From Synchiropus splendidus (Eukaryota > Chordata > Actinopteri > Syngnathiformes > Callionymidae), in NCBI RefSeq assembly GCF_027744825.2, contig NC_071334.1, positions 38,099,937 to 38,163,936 on the forward strand: a stretch of DNA of 64,000 nucleotides, read 5' to 3'. The position numbers and the translations under genes were made by a program. The notes under the pieces were generated by a model. The model did not search any database and had not been told where the DNA came from. It saw only the letters and a list, made by a program, of their open reading frames with translations. Below, piece after piece: positions 38,451 through 50,570 of this stretch (position 1 is the first letter of the stretch; every line of letters starts with the position of its first letter).

Positions 38451-41150
38451 TTATGTCAGGCTGAAAAGCGTTTTTGTGCATTGTGCCATAACTTTTCAGG
38501 GAAGCTTCAGAACATGAAATTTTAACCTACCACTATACCAGAAAGGGGTTTCTAGTAGTTTCACATCAAATCCGAGCTGTCTGAAGTGTTTTTTGAAAGT
38601 TATTGACACTTTTATGTTTGGCGTTCCGAAACCCACCTTATCTCAGGCTGAAAAGCGTTTTTGTGCATTGTGCCATAACTTTTCAGGCAAGCTTCAGAAC
38701 ATGAAATTTTAACCTCCCACTATAGCAGAAAGGGTCTTTCTAGTAGTTGCACATCAAATCTAAGCTTTCTGAAGTGTTTTTCGAAAGTTTTCAACACTTT
38801 TATGTTTGGCGTTCCGACACCCACCTTATCTCAGGCTGAAAAGCGTTTTTGTGCATTGTGCCATAACTTTTCAGGGAAGCTTCAGAACATGAAATTTTAA
38901 CCTCCCACTATAGCAGAAAGGGTCTTTCTAGTAGTTGCACATCAAATCTAAGCTTTCTGAAGTGTTTTTCGAAAGTAATCAACACTTTTATTTTTGGCGT
39001 TCCGAAACCCACGTTATCTCAGGCTGAAAAGCGTTTTTGTGCATTGTGCCATAACTTTTCAGTGAAGCTTCAGAACATGAAATTTTAACCTCCCACTATA
39101 GCAGAAAGGGTCTTTCTAGTAGTTGCACATCAAATCTAAGCTGTCTGAAGTGTTTTTCGAAAGTTATTAACACTTTTATGTTTGGCGTTCCGAAACCCAC
39201 CTTATCTCAGGCTGAAAAGCATTTTTGTGCATTGTGCCATAACTTTTCAGGGAAGCTTCAGAACATGAAATTTTAACCTACCACTATAGCAGAAAGGGGT
39301 TTCTAGTAGTTTCACATCAAATCTAAGCTGTCAGAATTTTTTTTTCGAAAGTTATTAACACTTTTATTTTTTCGCGTTCCGAAACCCACCTTATCTCAGG
39401 CTGAAAAGCGTTTTTACGCATTGTGGCATAACTTTTCAGGGAAGCTTCAGAACATGAAATTTTAACCTCCCACTATAGCAGAAAGGGTCTTTCTAGTAGT
39501 TGCACATCAAATCTAAGCTTTCTGAAGTGTTTTTCGAAAGTTATCAACGCTTTTATGTTTGGCGTTGCGAAACCCACCTTATCTCCGGCTGAAAAGCGTT
39601 TTTGTGCATTGTGCCATAACTTTTCAGTGAAGCTTCAGAACATGAAATTTCAACCTCCCACTATAGCAGAAAGGGTCTTTCTAGTAGTTGCACATCAAAT
39701 CTAAGCTGTCTGAAGTGTTTTTCGAAAGTTATTAACACTTTTATGTTCGGCGTTCCGAAACCCACCTTATCTCATGCTGAAAAGCGTTTTTGTGCATTGT
39801 GCCATAACTTTTCAGGGAAGCTTCAGAACATGAAATTTTAACCTACCACTATAGCAGAAAGGGGTTTCTAGTAGTTTCACATCAAATCCGAGCTGTCTGA
39901 AGTGTTTTTCGAAAGTTATTGACACTTTTATTTTTTCGCGTTCCGAAACCCACCTTATCTCAGGCTGAAAAGCGTTTTTACGCATTGTGGCATAACTTTT
40001 CAGGGAAGCTTCAGAACATGAAATTTTAACCTCCCACTATAGCAGAAAGGGTCTTTCTAGTAGTTGCACATCAAATCTAAGCTTTCTGAAGTGTTTTTCG
40101 AAAGTAATCAACACTTTTATTTTTGGCGTTCCGAAACCCACGTTATCTCAGGCTGAAAAGCGTTTTTGTGCATTGTGCCATAACTTTTCAGTGAAGCTTC
40201 AGAACATGAAATTTTAACCTCCCACTATAGCAGAAAGGGTCTTTCTAGTAGTTGCACATCAAATCTAAGCTGTCTGAAGTGTTTTTCGAAAGTTATTAAC
40301 ACTTTTATGTTTGGCGTTCCGAAACCCACCTTATCTCAGGCTGAAAAGCATTTTTGTGCATTGTGCCATAACTTTTCAGGGAAGCTTCAGAACATGAAAT
40401 TTTAACCTACCACTATAGCAGAAAGGGGTTTCTAGTAGTTTCACATCAAATCTAAGCTGTCAGAATTTTTTTTTCGAAAGTTATTAACACTTTTATTTTT
40501 TCGCGTTCCGAAACCCACCTTATCTCAGGCTGAAAAGCGTTTTTACGCATTGTGGCATAACTTTTCAGGGAAGCTTCAGAACATGAAATTTTAACCTCCC
40601 ACTATAGCAGAAAGGGTCTTTCTAGTAGTTGCACATCAAATCTAAGCTTTCTGAAGTGTTTTTCGAAAGTTATCAACGCTTTTATGTTTGGCGTTGCGAA
40701 ACCCACCTTATCTCCGGCTGAAAAGCGTTTTTGTGCATTGTGCCATAACTTTTCAGTGAAGCTTCAGAACATGAAATTTCAACCTCCCACTATAGCAGAA
40801 AGGGTCTTTCTAGTAGTTGCACATCAAATCTAAGCTGTCTGAAGTGTTTTTCGAAAGTTATTAACACTTTTATGTTCGGCGTCCCGAAACCCACCTTATC
40901 TCATGCTGAAAAGCGTTTTTGTGCATTGTGCCATAACTTTTCAGGGAAGCTTCAGAACATGAAATTTTAACCTACCACTATAGCAGAAAGGGGTTTCTAG
41001 TAGTTTCACATCAAATCCGAGCTGTCTGAAGTGTTTTTCGAAAGTTATTGACACTTTTATTTTTTCGCGTTCCGAAACCCACCTTATCTCAGGCTGAAAA
41101 GCGTTTTTACGCATTGTGGCATAACTTTTCAGGGAAGCTACAGAACATGA
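38451..41150. repeat. Satellite segment repeating 33-34.5 kb, itself duplicated at 1129-bp spacing
   Basis: TTATGTCAGGCTG at 38451 repeats 33001, and the following 1.5 kb parallels 33.0-34.5 kb at an offset near 5450 bp (29 monomers). Within it a six-monomer unit is duplicated: ACGTTATCTCAGG at 39011 and 40140, CTCATGCTGA at 39771 and 40900, TCAGAATTTTTTTTTCG at 39331 and 40460. The offset is 1129 bp for the first two pairs and for the third. Confidence 0.8.
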
Positions 41151-44100
41151 AATTTTAACCTCCCACTATAGCAGAAAGGGTCTTTCTAGTAGTTGCACAT
41201 CAAATCTAAGCTTTCTGAAGTGTTTTTCGAAAGTTATCAACGCTTTTATGTTTGGCGTTCCGAAACCCACCTTATCTCCGGCTGAAAAGCGTTTTTGTGC
41301 ATTGTGCCATAACTTTTCAGTGAAGCTTCAGAACATGAAATTTTAACCTACCACTATAGCAGAAAGGGGTTTCTAGTAGTTTCACATCAAATCCGAGCTG
41401 TCTGAAGTGTTTTTCGAAAGTTATTGACACTTTTATGTTTGGCGTTCCGACACCCACCTTATCTCAGGCTGAAAAGCGTTTTTGTGCATTGTGCCATAAC
41501 TTTTCAGGGAAGCTTCAGAACATGAAATTTTAACCTCCCACTATAGCAGAAAGGGTCTTTCTAGTAGTTGCACATCAAATACAAGCTTTCTGAAGTGTTT
41601 TTCGAAAGTAATCAACACTTTTATTTTTGGCGTTCCGAAACCCACCTTATCTCAGGCTGAAAAGCGTTTTTGTGCATTGTGCCATAACTTTTCAGTGAAG
41701 CTTCAGAACATGAAATTTTAACCTCCCACTATAGCAGAAAGGGTCTTTCTAGTAGTTGCACATCAAATCTAAGCTGTCTGAAGTGTTTTTCGAAAGTTAT
41801 TAACACTTTTATGTTTGGCGTTCGGAAAACCCACCTTATCTCAGGCTGAAAAGCATTTTTGTGCATTGTGCCATACCTTTTCAGGGAAGTTTCAGAACAT
41901 GAAATTTTAACATCCCACTATAGCAGAAAGGGGTTTCTAGTAGTTTCACATCAAATCTAAGCTGTCTGAAGTTTTTTTTCGAAAGTTATTAACACTTTTA
42001 TGTTTGGCGTTCCGAAACCCACCTTATCTCAGGCTGAAAAGCGTTTTTGTGCATTGTGCCATAACTTTTCAGGGAAGCTTCAGAACATGAAATTTTAACC
42101 TCCCACTATAGCAGAAAGGGTCTTTCTAGTAGTTGCATATCAAATCTAAGCTTTCTGAAGTGTTTTTCGAAAGTTATCAACGCTTTTATGTTTGGCGTTC
42201 CGAAACCCACCTTATCTCAGGCTGAAAAGCGTTTTTGTGCATTGTGCCATAACTTTTCAGTGAAGCTTCAGAACATGAAATTTCAACCTCCCACTATAGC
42301 AGAAAGGGTCTTTCTAGTAGTTGCACATCAAATCTAAGCTGTCTGATGTGTTTTTCGAAAGTTATTAACACTTTTATGTTCGGCGTTCCGAAACCCACCT
42401 TATCTCAGGCTGAAAAGCGTTTTTGTGCATTGTGCCATAACTTTTCAGGGAAGCTTCAGAACATGAAATTTTAACCTACCACTATAGCAGAAAGGGGTTT
42501 CTAGTAGTTTCACATCAAATCCGAGCTGTCTGAAGTGTTTTTCGAAAGTTATTGACACTTTTATGTTTGGCGTTCCGAAACCCACCTTATCTCAGGCTGA
42601 AAAGCGTTTTTGTGCATTGTGCCATAACTTTTCAGGGAACCTTCAGAACATGAAATTTTAACCTCCCACTATAGCAGAAAGGGTCTTTCTAGTAGTTGCA
42701 CATCAAATCTAAGCTGTTTGAAGTGTTTTTCGAAAGTTATCAACACTTTTATGTTTGGCGTTCCGAAACCCACCTTATCTCAGGCTGAAAAGCGTTTTTA
42801 CGCATTGTGCCATAACTTTTCAGGGAAGCTTCAGAACATGAAATTTTAACCTCCCACTATAGCAGAAAGGGTCTTTCTAGTAGGTGCACATCAAATCTAA
42901 GCTGTTTGAAGTGTTTTTCGAAAGTTATCAACACTTTTATGTTTGGCGTTCCGAAACCCACCTTATCTCAGGCTGAAAAGCGTTTTTGTGCATTGTGCCA
43001 TAACTTTTCAGGGAAGCTTCAGAACATGAAATTTTAACCTCCCACTATAGCAGAAAGGGTCTTTCTAGTATTTGCACATCAAATCTAAGCTTTCTGAAGT
43101 GTTTTTCGAAAGTTATCAACACTTTTATGTTTGGCGTTCCGAAACCCACCTTATCTCAGGCTGAAAAGCGTTTTTACGCATTGTGCCATAACTTTTCAGG
43201 GAAGCTTCAGAACATGAAATTTTAACCTCCCACTATAGCACAAAGGGTCTTTCTAGTAGGTGCACACCAAATCTAAGATGTCTGAAGTGTTTTTCGAAAG
43301 TTATCAACACTTTTATGTTTGGCATTCCGAAACCCACCTTATCTCAGGCTGAAAAGCGTTTTTGTGCATTGTGCCATAACTTTTCAGGGAAGCTTCAGAA
43401 CATGAAATTTTAACCTCCCACTAAGCGTAAAGAGTCTTTCTAGTAGTTGCACATCAAATCTAAGCTGTCTGAAGTGTCTTTCGAAAGTTATAAACACTTT
43501 TATGTTTGGCGTTCCGAAACCCACCTTATCTCAGGCTGAAAAGCTTTCTTACGCATTGTGCCATAACTTTTCAGGGAAGCTTCAGAACATGAAATTTTAA
43601 CCTCCCACTATAGCAGAAAGGGTCTTTCTAGTAGGTGCACATCAAATCTAAGCTGTCTGAAGTGTTTTTCGAAAGTTGTCAACACTTTTATGTTTGGCGT
43701 TCCGAAACCCACCTTATCTCAGGCTGAAAAGCGTTTTTCTGCATTGTGCCATAACTTCTTAGGGAAGCTTCAGAACATGAAATTTTAACCTCCCACTATA
43801 GTAGAAAGGGTCTTTCTAGTAGTTGCACATCAAATCTAAGCTGTCTGAGGTGTTTTTCGAAAGTAATCAACACTTTTATGTTTGGCGTTCCGAAACCCAC
43901 CTTATCTCAGGCTGAAAAGCGTTTTTACGCATTGTGCCATAACTTTTCAGGGAAGCTTCAGAACATGAAGTTTTAACCTCCCACTGTAGCAGAAAGGGTC
44001 TTTCTAGTAGTTGCACATCAAATCTAAGCTGTCTGAAGTGTTTTTCGAAAGTTATTAACACTTTTATGTTTGGCATTCCGAAACCCACCTTATCTCAGGC

Positions 44101-46356
44101 TGAACAGCGTTTTTACGCATTGTGCCATAACTTTTCAGGGAAGCTTCAGAACATGGAATTTTAACCTCCCACTATAGCAGAAAGGGTCTTTCTAGTAGTT
44201 GCACATCAAATCTAAGTTGTCTGAAATGTTTTTCGAAAGTTATCAACACTTTTATGTTTGGCGTTCCGAAACCCACCTTATCTCAGGCTGAAAAGCGTTT
44301 TTGTGCATTGTGCCATAACTTTTCAGGGAAGATCCAGAACATGAAATTTTAACCTCCCACTATAGCAGAAAGGGTCTTTCTAGTAGTTGCACATTAAATC
44401 TAAGCTGTCTGAAGTGTTTTTCGAAAGTTATCAACACTTTTATATTTGGCGTTCCGAAACCCACCTTATCTCAGGCTGAAAAGCGTTTTTGTGCATTGTG
44501 CCATAACTTTTCACGGAAGCTTCAGAACACGAAATTTTAACCTCCCACTATAGCAGAAAGGGTCTTTCTAGTAGTTGCACATCAAATCTAAGCTGTCTGA
44601 AGTGTTTTTCGAAAGTTATTAACACTTTTATGTTTGGCGTTCCGAAACCCACCTTATCTCAGGCTGAAAAGCGTTTTTGTGAATTGTGCCATAACTTTTC
44701 AGGGAAGCTTCAGAACATGAAATTTTAACCTCCCACTATAGCAGAAAGGGTCTTTCTAGTAGTTGCACATCAAATCTAAGCTGTCTGAAGTGTTTTTCGA
44801 AAGTTATTAACACTTTTAGGTTTGGCGTTCCGAAACCCACCTTATCTCAGACTGAAAAGTGTTTTTACGCATTGTGCCATAACTTTTCAGGGAAGCTTCA
44901 GAACATGAAATTTTAACCTCCCACTATAGCAGAAAGGGTCTTTCTAGTAGGTGCACATCAAATCTAAGTTGTCTGAAGTGTTTTTCGAAAGTTATTAACA
45001 CTTTTATGTTTGGCGTTCCGAAACCCATCTTATCTCAGGCTGAAAAGCGTTTTAACGCATTGTGCCATAACTTTTCAGGGAAGCTTCAGAACATGAAATT
45101 TTAACCTCCCACTATAGCAGAAAGGGTCTTTCTAGTAGTTGCACATTAAATCTAAGCTGTCTGAAGTGTTTTTCGAAAGTTATTAACACTTTTATGTTTG
45201 GCATTCCGAAACCCACCTTATCTCAGGCTGAACAGCGTTTTTACGCATTGTGCCATAACTTTTCAGGGAAGCTTCAGAACATGGAATTTTAACCTCCCAC
45301 TATAGCAGAAAGGGTCTTTCTAGTAGTTGCACATCAAATCTAAGTTGTCTGAAATGTTTTTCGAAAGTTATCAACACTTTTATGTTTGGCGTTCCGAAAC
45401 CCACCTTATCTCAGGCTGAAAAGCGTTTTTGTGCATTGTGCCATAACTTTTCAGGGAAGATCCAGAACATGAAATTTTAACCTCCCACTATAGCAGAAAG
45501 GGTCTTTCTAGTAGTTGCACATTAAATCTAAGCTGTCTGAAGTGTTTTTCGAAAGTTATCAACACTTTTATATTTGGCGTTCCGAAACCCACCTTATCTC
45601 AGGCTGAAAAGCGTTTTTGTGCATTGTGCCATAACTTTTCACGGAAGCTTCAGAACACGAAATTTTAACCTCCCACTATAGCAGAAAGGGTCTTTCTAGT
45701 AGTTGCACATCAAATCTAAGCTGTCTGAAGTGTTTTTCGAAAGTTATTAACACTTTTATGTTTGGCGTTCCGAAACCCACCTTATCTCAGGCTGAAAAGC
45801 GTTTTTGTGAATTGTGCCATAACTTTTCAGGGAAGCTTCAGAACATGAAATTTTAACCTCCCACTATAGCAGAAAGGGTCTTTCTAGTAGTTGCACATCA
45901 AATCTAAGCTGTCTGAAGTGTTTTTCGAAAGTTATTAACACTTTTAGGTTTGGCGTTCCGAAACCCACCTTATCTCAGACTGAAAAGCGTTTTTACGCAT
46001 TGTGCCATAACTTTTCAGGGAAGCTTCAGAACATGAAATTTTAACCTCCCACTATAGCAGAAAGGGTCTTTCTAGTAGGTGCACATCAAATCTAAGTTGT
46101 CTGAAGTGTTTTTCGAAAGTTATTAACACTTTTATGTTTGGCGTTCCGAAACCCATCTTATCTCAGGCTGAAAAGCGTTTTAACGCATTGTGCCATAACT
46201 TTTCAGGGAAGCTTCAGAACATGAAATTTTAACCTCCCACTATAGCAGAAAGGGTCTTTCTAGTAGTTGCACATTAAATCTAAGCTGTCTGAAGTGTTTT
46301 TCGAAAGTTATTAACACTTTTATGTTTGGCGTCCCGAAACCCACCTTATCTCAGGC
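44101..46356. repeat. Six-monomer higher-order repeat, two copies (1128 bp)
   Basis: TGAACAGCG at 44101 and 45229, followed by the same series of variants in order (CATGGAATTTTAAC, AAGTTGTCTGAAATG, GGGAAGATCCAG, TTTTATATTTGGC, TTTCACGGAAG, TTTTTGTGAATTG, CTTTTAGGTTTGG, GTTTTAACGC). The period is exactly 1128 bp, six times 188. Confidence 0.88.
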
Positions 46357-46530
46357 TGAAAAGCGTTTTCACGCATTGTGGCATAACTTTTCAGGGAAGC
46401 TTCAGAACATGAAATTTTAACCTCCCACTATAGCAGAAATGGTCTTTCTAGTAGGTGCACATCAAATCTAAGCTGTCTGAAGTGTTTTTCGAAAGTTATC
46501 AACACTTTTATGTTTGGCGTTCCGAAACCC

Positions 46531-47640
46531 ACCTAATCTGAGGCTGAAAAGCGTTTTTGTGCATTGTGCCATAACTTTTCAGTTAAGCTTCAGAACATGA
46601 AATTTTAACCTCCCACTATAGCAGAAAGGGTCTTTCTAGTAGTTGCACATTAAATCTAAGCTGTCTGAAGTGTTTTTCGAAAGTTATCAACACTTTTATG
46701 TTTGGCGTTCCGAAACCCACCTTATCTAAGGCTGAAAAGCGTTTTTGTGCATTGTGCCATAACTTTTCAGGGAAGCTTCAGAACATGAAATTTTAACCTC
46801 CCACTATAGCAGAAAGGGTCTTTCTAGTAGTTACACATCAAATCTAAGCTGTCTGAAGTGTTTTTCGAAAGTTATCAACACTTTTATGCTTGGCGTTCCG
46901 GAACCCACCTTATCTCAGGCTGAAAAGCGTTTTTGTGCATTGTGCCATCACTTTTCAGGGAAGCTTCAGAACATGAAATTTTAACCTCCCACTATAGCAG
47001 AAAGGGTCTTTCTAGTAGTTGCAAGTGAAATCTAAGCTGTCTGAAGTGCTTTTCGAAAGTTATTAACACTTTTATGTTTGGCGTTCCGAAACCCACCTAA
47101 TCTGAGGCTGAAAAGCGTTTTTGTGCATTGTGCCATAACTTTTCAGTTAAGCTTCAGAACATGAAATTTTAACCTCCCACTATAGCAGAAAGGGTCTTTC
47201 TAGTAGTTGCACATTAAATCTAAGCTGTCTGAAGTGTTTTTCGAAAGTTATCAACACTTTTATGTTTGGCGTTCCGAAACCCACCTTATCTAAGGCTGAA
47301 AAGCGTTTTTGTGCATTGTGCCATAACTTTTCAGGGAAGCTTCAGAACATGAAATTTTAACCTCCCACTATAGCAGAAAGGGTCTTTCTAGTAGTTACAC
47401 ATCAAATCTAAGCTGTCTGAAGTGTTTTTCGAAAGTTATCAACACTTTTATGCTTGGCGTTCCGGAACCCACCTTATCTCAGGCTGAAAAGCGTTTTTGT
47501 GCATTGTGCCATCACTTTTCAGGGAAGCTTCAGAACATGAAATTTTAACCTCCCACTATAGCAGAAAGGGTCTTTCTAGTAGTTGCAAGTGAAATCTAAG
47601 CTGTCTGAAGTGCTTTTCGAAAGTTATTAACACTTTTATG
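46531..47640. repeat. Three-monomer higher-order repeat, two copies (564 bp)
   Basis: ACCTAATCTGAGG at 46531 and 47095, with TTCAGTTAAGC, TATCTAAGGC, AGTTACACATC, TATGCTTGGCG, CCGGAACCC and GCAAGTGAAATC following in both copies at 564-bp spacing. A related ACCTAATCTGGGG monomer occurs near 63664. Confidence 0.88.
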
Positions 47641-49060
47641 TTTGGCGTTCCGAAACCCACCTTATCTCAGGCTGAAAAGAGTTTTTACGCATTGTGCCAT
47701 AACTTTTCAGGGAAGCTTCAGAACATGAAATTTTAACCCTACCAGTATAGCAGAAAGGATCTTTCTAGTAGTTGCACATCAAATCTAAGCAGTCTGAAGT
47801 GTTTTTCGAAAGTTATCAACACTTTTATGTTTGGCGTTCCGAAACCCACCTTATCTCAGGCTGAAAAGCGTTTTTGTGCATTGTGCCATAACTTTTCAGG
47901 GAAGCTTCAGAACATGAAATTTTAACCTCCCACTATAGCAGAAAGGGTCTTTCTAGAAGTTGCACATCAAATCTAAGCTGTCTGAAGTGTTTTTCGAAAG
48001 TTATCAACACTTTTATGTTTGGCGTTCGGAAACCCACCTTATCTCAGGCTGAAAAGCGTTTTTACGCATTGTGCCATAACTTTTCAGGGAAGCTTCAGAA
48101 CATGAAATTTTAACCTCCCACTATAGCAGAAAGGGTCTTTCTAGTAGTTGCACATCAAATCTAAGCTGTCTGAAGTGTTTTTCGAAAGTTATCAACACTT
48201 TTATGTTTGGCGTTACGAAAACCCACCTTATCTCAGGCTGAAAAGCGTTTTTACGCATTGTGCCATAACTTTTCAGGGAAGCTTCAGAACATGAAATTTT
48301 AACCTCCCACTATAGCAGAAAGGGTCTTTCTAGTAGTTGCACATCAAATCTAAGCTGTCTGAAGTGTTTTTCGAAAGTTATCAACACTTTTATGTTTGGC
48401 GTTCCGAAAACCACCTTATCTCAGGCTGAAAAGCGTTTTTGTGCATTGTGCCATAACTTTTCAGGGAAGCTTCAGAACATGACATTTTAACCTCCCACTA
48501 TAGCAGAAAGGGTCTTTCTAGTAGTTGCACATCAAATCTAAGCTTTCTGAAGTGTTTTTCGAAAGTTATCAACACTTTTATGTTTGGCGTTCCGAAACCC
48601 ACCTTATCTCAGGCTGAAAAGCGTTTTTGTGCATTGTGCAATAACTTTTCAGGGAAGCTTCAGAACATGAAATTTTAACCTCCCACTATAGCAGAAAGGG
48701 GTTTCTAGTAGTTTCACATCAAATCTAAGCTGTCTGAAGTGTTTTTCGAAAGTTATTAACACTTTTATGTTTGGCGTTCCGAAACCCACCTTATCTCAGG
48801 CTGAAAAGCGTGTTTGTGCATTGTGCCATAACTTTTCAGGGAAGCTTCAGAACATGAAATTTTAACCTCCCACTATAGCAGAAAGGGTCTTTCTAGTAGT
48901 TGCACATCAAATCTAAGCTTTCTGAAGTGTTTTTCGAAAGTTATCAACACTTTTATGTTTGGCGTTCCGACACCCACCTCATCTCAGGCTGAAAAGCGTT
49001 TTTGTGCATTGTGCCATAACTTTTCAGGGAAGCTTCAGAACATGAAATTTTAACCTACCA

Positions 49061-49810
49061 CTATACCAGAAAGGGGTTTCTAGTAGTTTCACATCAAATC
49101 CGAGCTGTCTGAAGTGTTTTTTGAAAGTTATTGACACTTTTATGTTTGGCGTTCCGAAACCCACCTTATCTCAGGCTGAAAAGCGTTTTTGTGCATTGTG
49201 CCATAACTTTTCAGGGAAGCTTCAGAACATGAAATTTTAACCTCCCACTATAGCAGAAAGGGTCTTTCTAGTAGTTGCACATCAAATCTAAGCTTTCTGA
49301 AGTGTTTTTCGAAAGTTATCAACACTTTTATGTTTGGCGTTCCGACACCCACCTTATCTCAGGCTGAAAAGCGTTTTTGTGCATTGTGCCATAACTTTTC
49401 AGGGAAGCTTCAGAACATGAAATTTTAACCTACCACTATACCAGAAAGGGGTTTCTAGTAGTTTCACATCAAATCCGAGCTGTCTGAAGTGTTTTTTGAA
49501 AGTTATTGACACTTTTATGTTTGGCGTTCCGAAACCCACCTTATCTCAGGCTGAAAAGCGTTTTTGTGCATTGTGCCATAACTTTTCAGGGAAGCTTCAG
49601 AACATGAAATTTTAACCTCCCACTATAGCAGAAAGGGTCTTTCTAGTAGTTGCACATCAAATCTAAGCTGTCTGAAGTGTTTTTCGAAAGTTATTAACAC
49701 TTTTATGTTTGGCGTTCCGAAACCCACCTTATCTCAGGCTGAAAAGCATTTTTGTGCATTGTGCCATAACTTTTCAGGGAAGCTTCAGAACATGAAATTT
49801 TAACCTCCCA
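49061..49810. repeat. Two-monomer repeat next to the second element (375 bp)
   Basis: The variants CTATACCAGAAAGGGG and AAATCCGAGCTG occur at 49061 and again at 49436, each followed by GTGTTTTTTGAAAGTTATTG. The spacing is 375 bp, one 188-bp and one 187-bp monomer. Confidence 0.75.
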
Positions 49811-49878
49811 CTATAGCAGAAAGGGGTTTCTAGTAGTTTCACATCAAATCTAAGCTGTCTGAAGTTTTTTTTCGAAAG

Positions 49879-49882
49879 TTAT
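49879..49882. other. Target-site duplication TTAT, left copy
   Basis: The satellite reads CGAAAGTTAT up to the LTR start, and TTAT is repeated at 56865-56868 after the other LTR, followed by the expected TAACAC. This corresponds to positions 39-42 of the monomer. Confidence 0.87.
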
Positions 49883-50559
49883 TGTGGGCAAAAAAACAGA
49901 ACTGGACAACAAATAACGTTTGGGATCGTTTATCTATTAGATCCTCATAGGATTTTTTACATAATAACAAAAAGATGAAGAAAATGAACCTGACACACTA
50001 AAACAAACCGGTAGTGGTATTGCAGAGGACACTTCTACAAATTAAAACAACACAACACCACATTACACACGGAACAAATAACATATTAACATATGGACCG
50101 CTAACCTACTTCTCTTTTGTTTGAACCGCTCTTAATCACACACGTGTGTCTGCTCCCGTTCACTCTGTTAAATGAAACACACGACATGAACATGACGACA
50201 CGTAACATTACGGGTAACATAGTTGAACACGCACGAAACACTCAATTACACATAGCAAACATGAACAAAACAAAACTATCTTATCTAAACACCGTATCCC
50301 TCATATACATGTGCGTCACGCATCTGCACTCCGAAACTTCTTCTAACTAAAAATGACGATCAATATTTTGTTAAACACCTAAAATACAACATGGTTCACA
50401 CATATTAATCACTTACGTTTTCTTAACACACCGACGTAGACTTCAGCACTCATTCTCTGCAGGCTGCTCAGACTGACGTAATGACGCAACACACGCACAT
50501 AAGACGGTGACATCTATAACTTTGTTAAAGTAACACTGAACATTTTCCCACTGGTTACA
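49883..50559 (-). repeat. 3' LTR of the complete element, with a 24-bp deletion
   Basis: It is 677 bp because 24 bases between TTTTCTTA and ACACACCGACG (near 50425) present in every other LTR here are missing, and one A is absent from the A-run at 49890. In element orientation this is the downstream LTR. Confidence 0.95.
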
Positions 50560-50570
50560 TTCTCCCCTGC
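50560..50570 (-). other. Polypurine tract of the complete element
   Basis: GCAGGGGAGAA on the minus strand abuts the 3' LTR. It begins directly after the Gag-Pol stop codon. Confidence 0.85.

Larger units (their letters stand above)
21891..49882. repeat. 188-bp satellite array, block 2 (about 149 monomers)
   Basis: This is the same monomer as block 1, continuing in phase from position 52. Many monomers here are 187 bp because AAAGGGGTTTCT replaces AAAGGGTCTTTCT, and the GCTTTCTG variant is frequent. Between about 33 and 42 kb a divergent set of monomers appears, marked by TTATTTTTTCGCG, CAACGCTTTTATG, AAATCCGAGCTG and TTGTGGCATAAC. Shared variants recur at multiples of 188 bp and define several local higher-order repeats listed separately. 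No gene, RNA gene or other insertion is visible in this 28-kb stretch. Confidence 0.97.
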
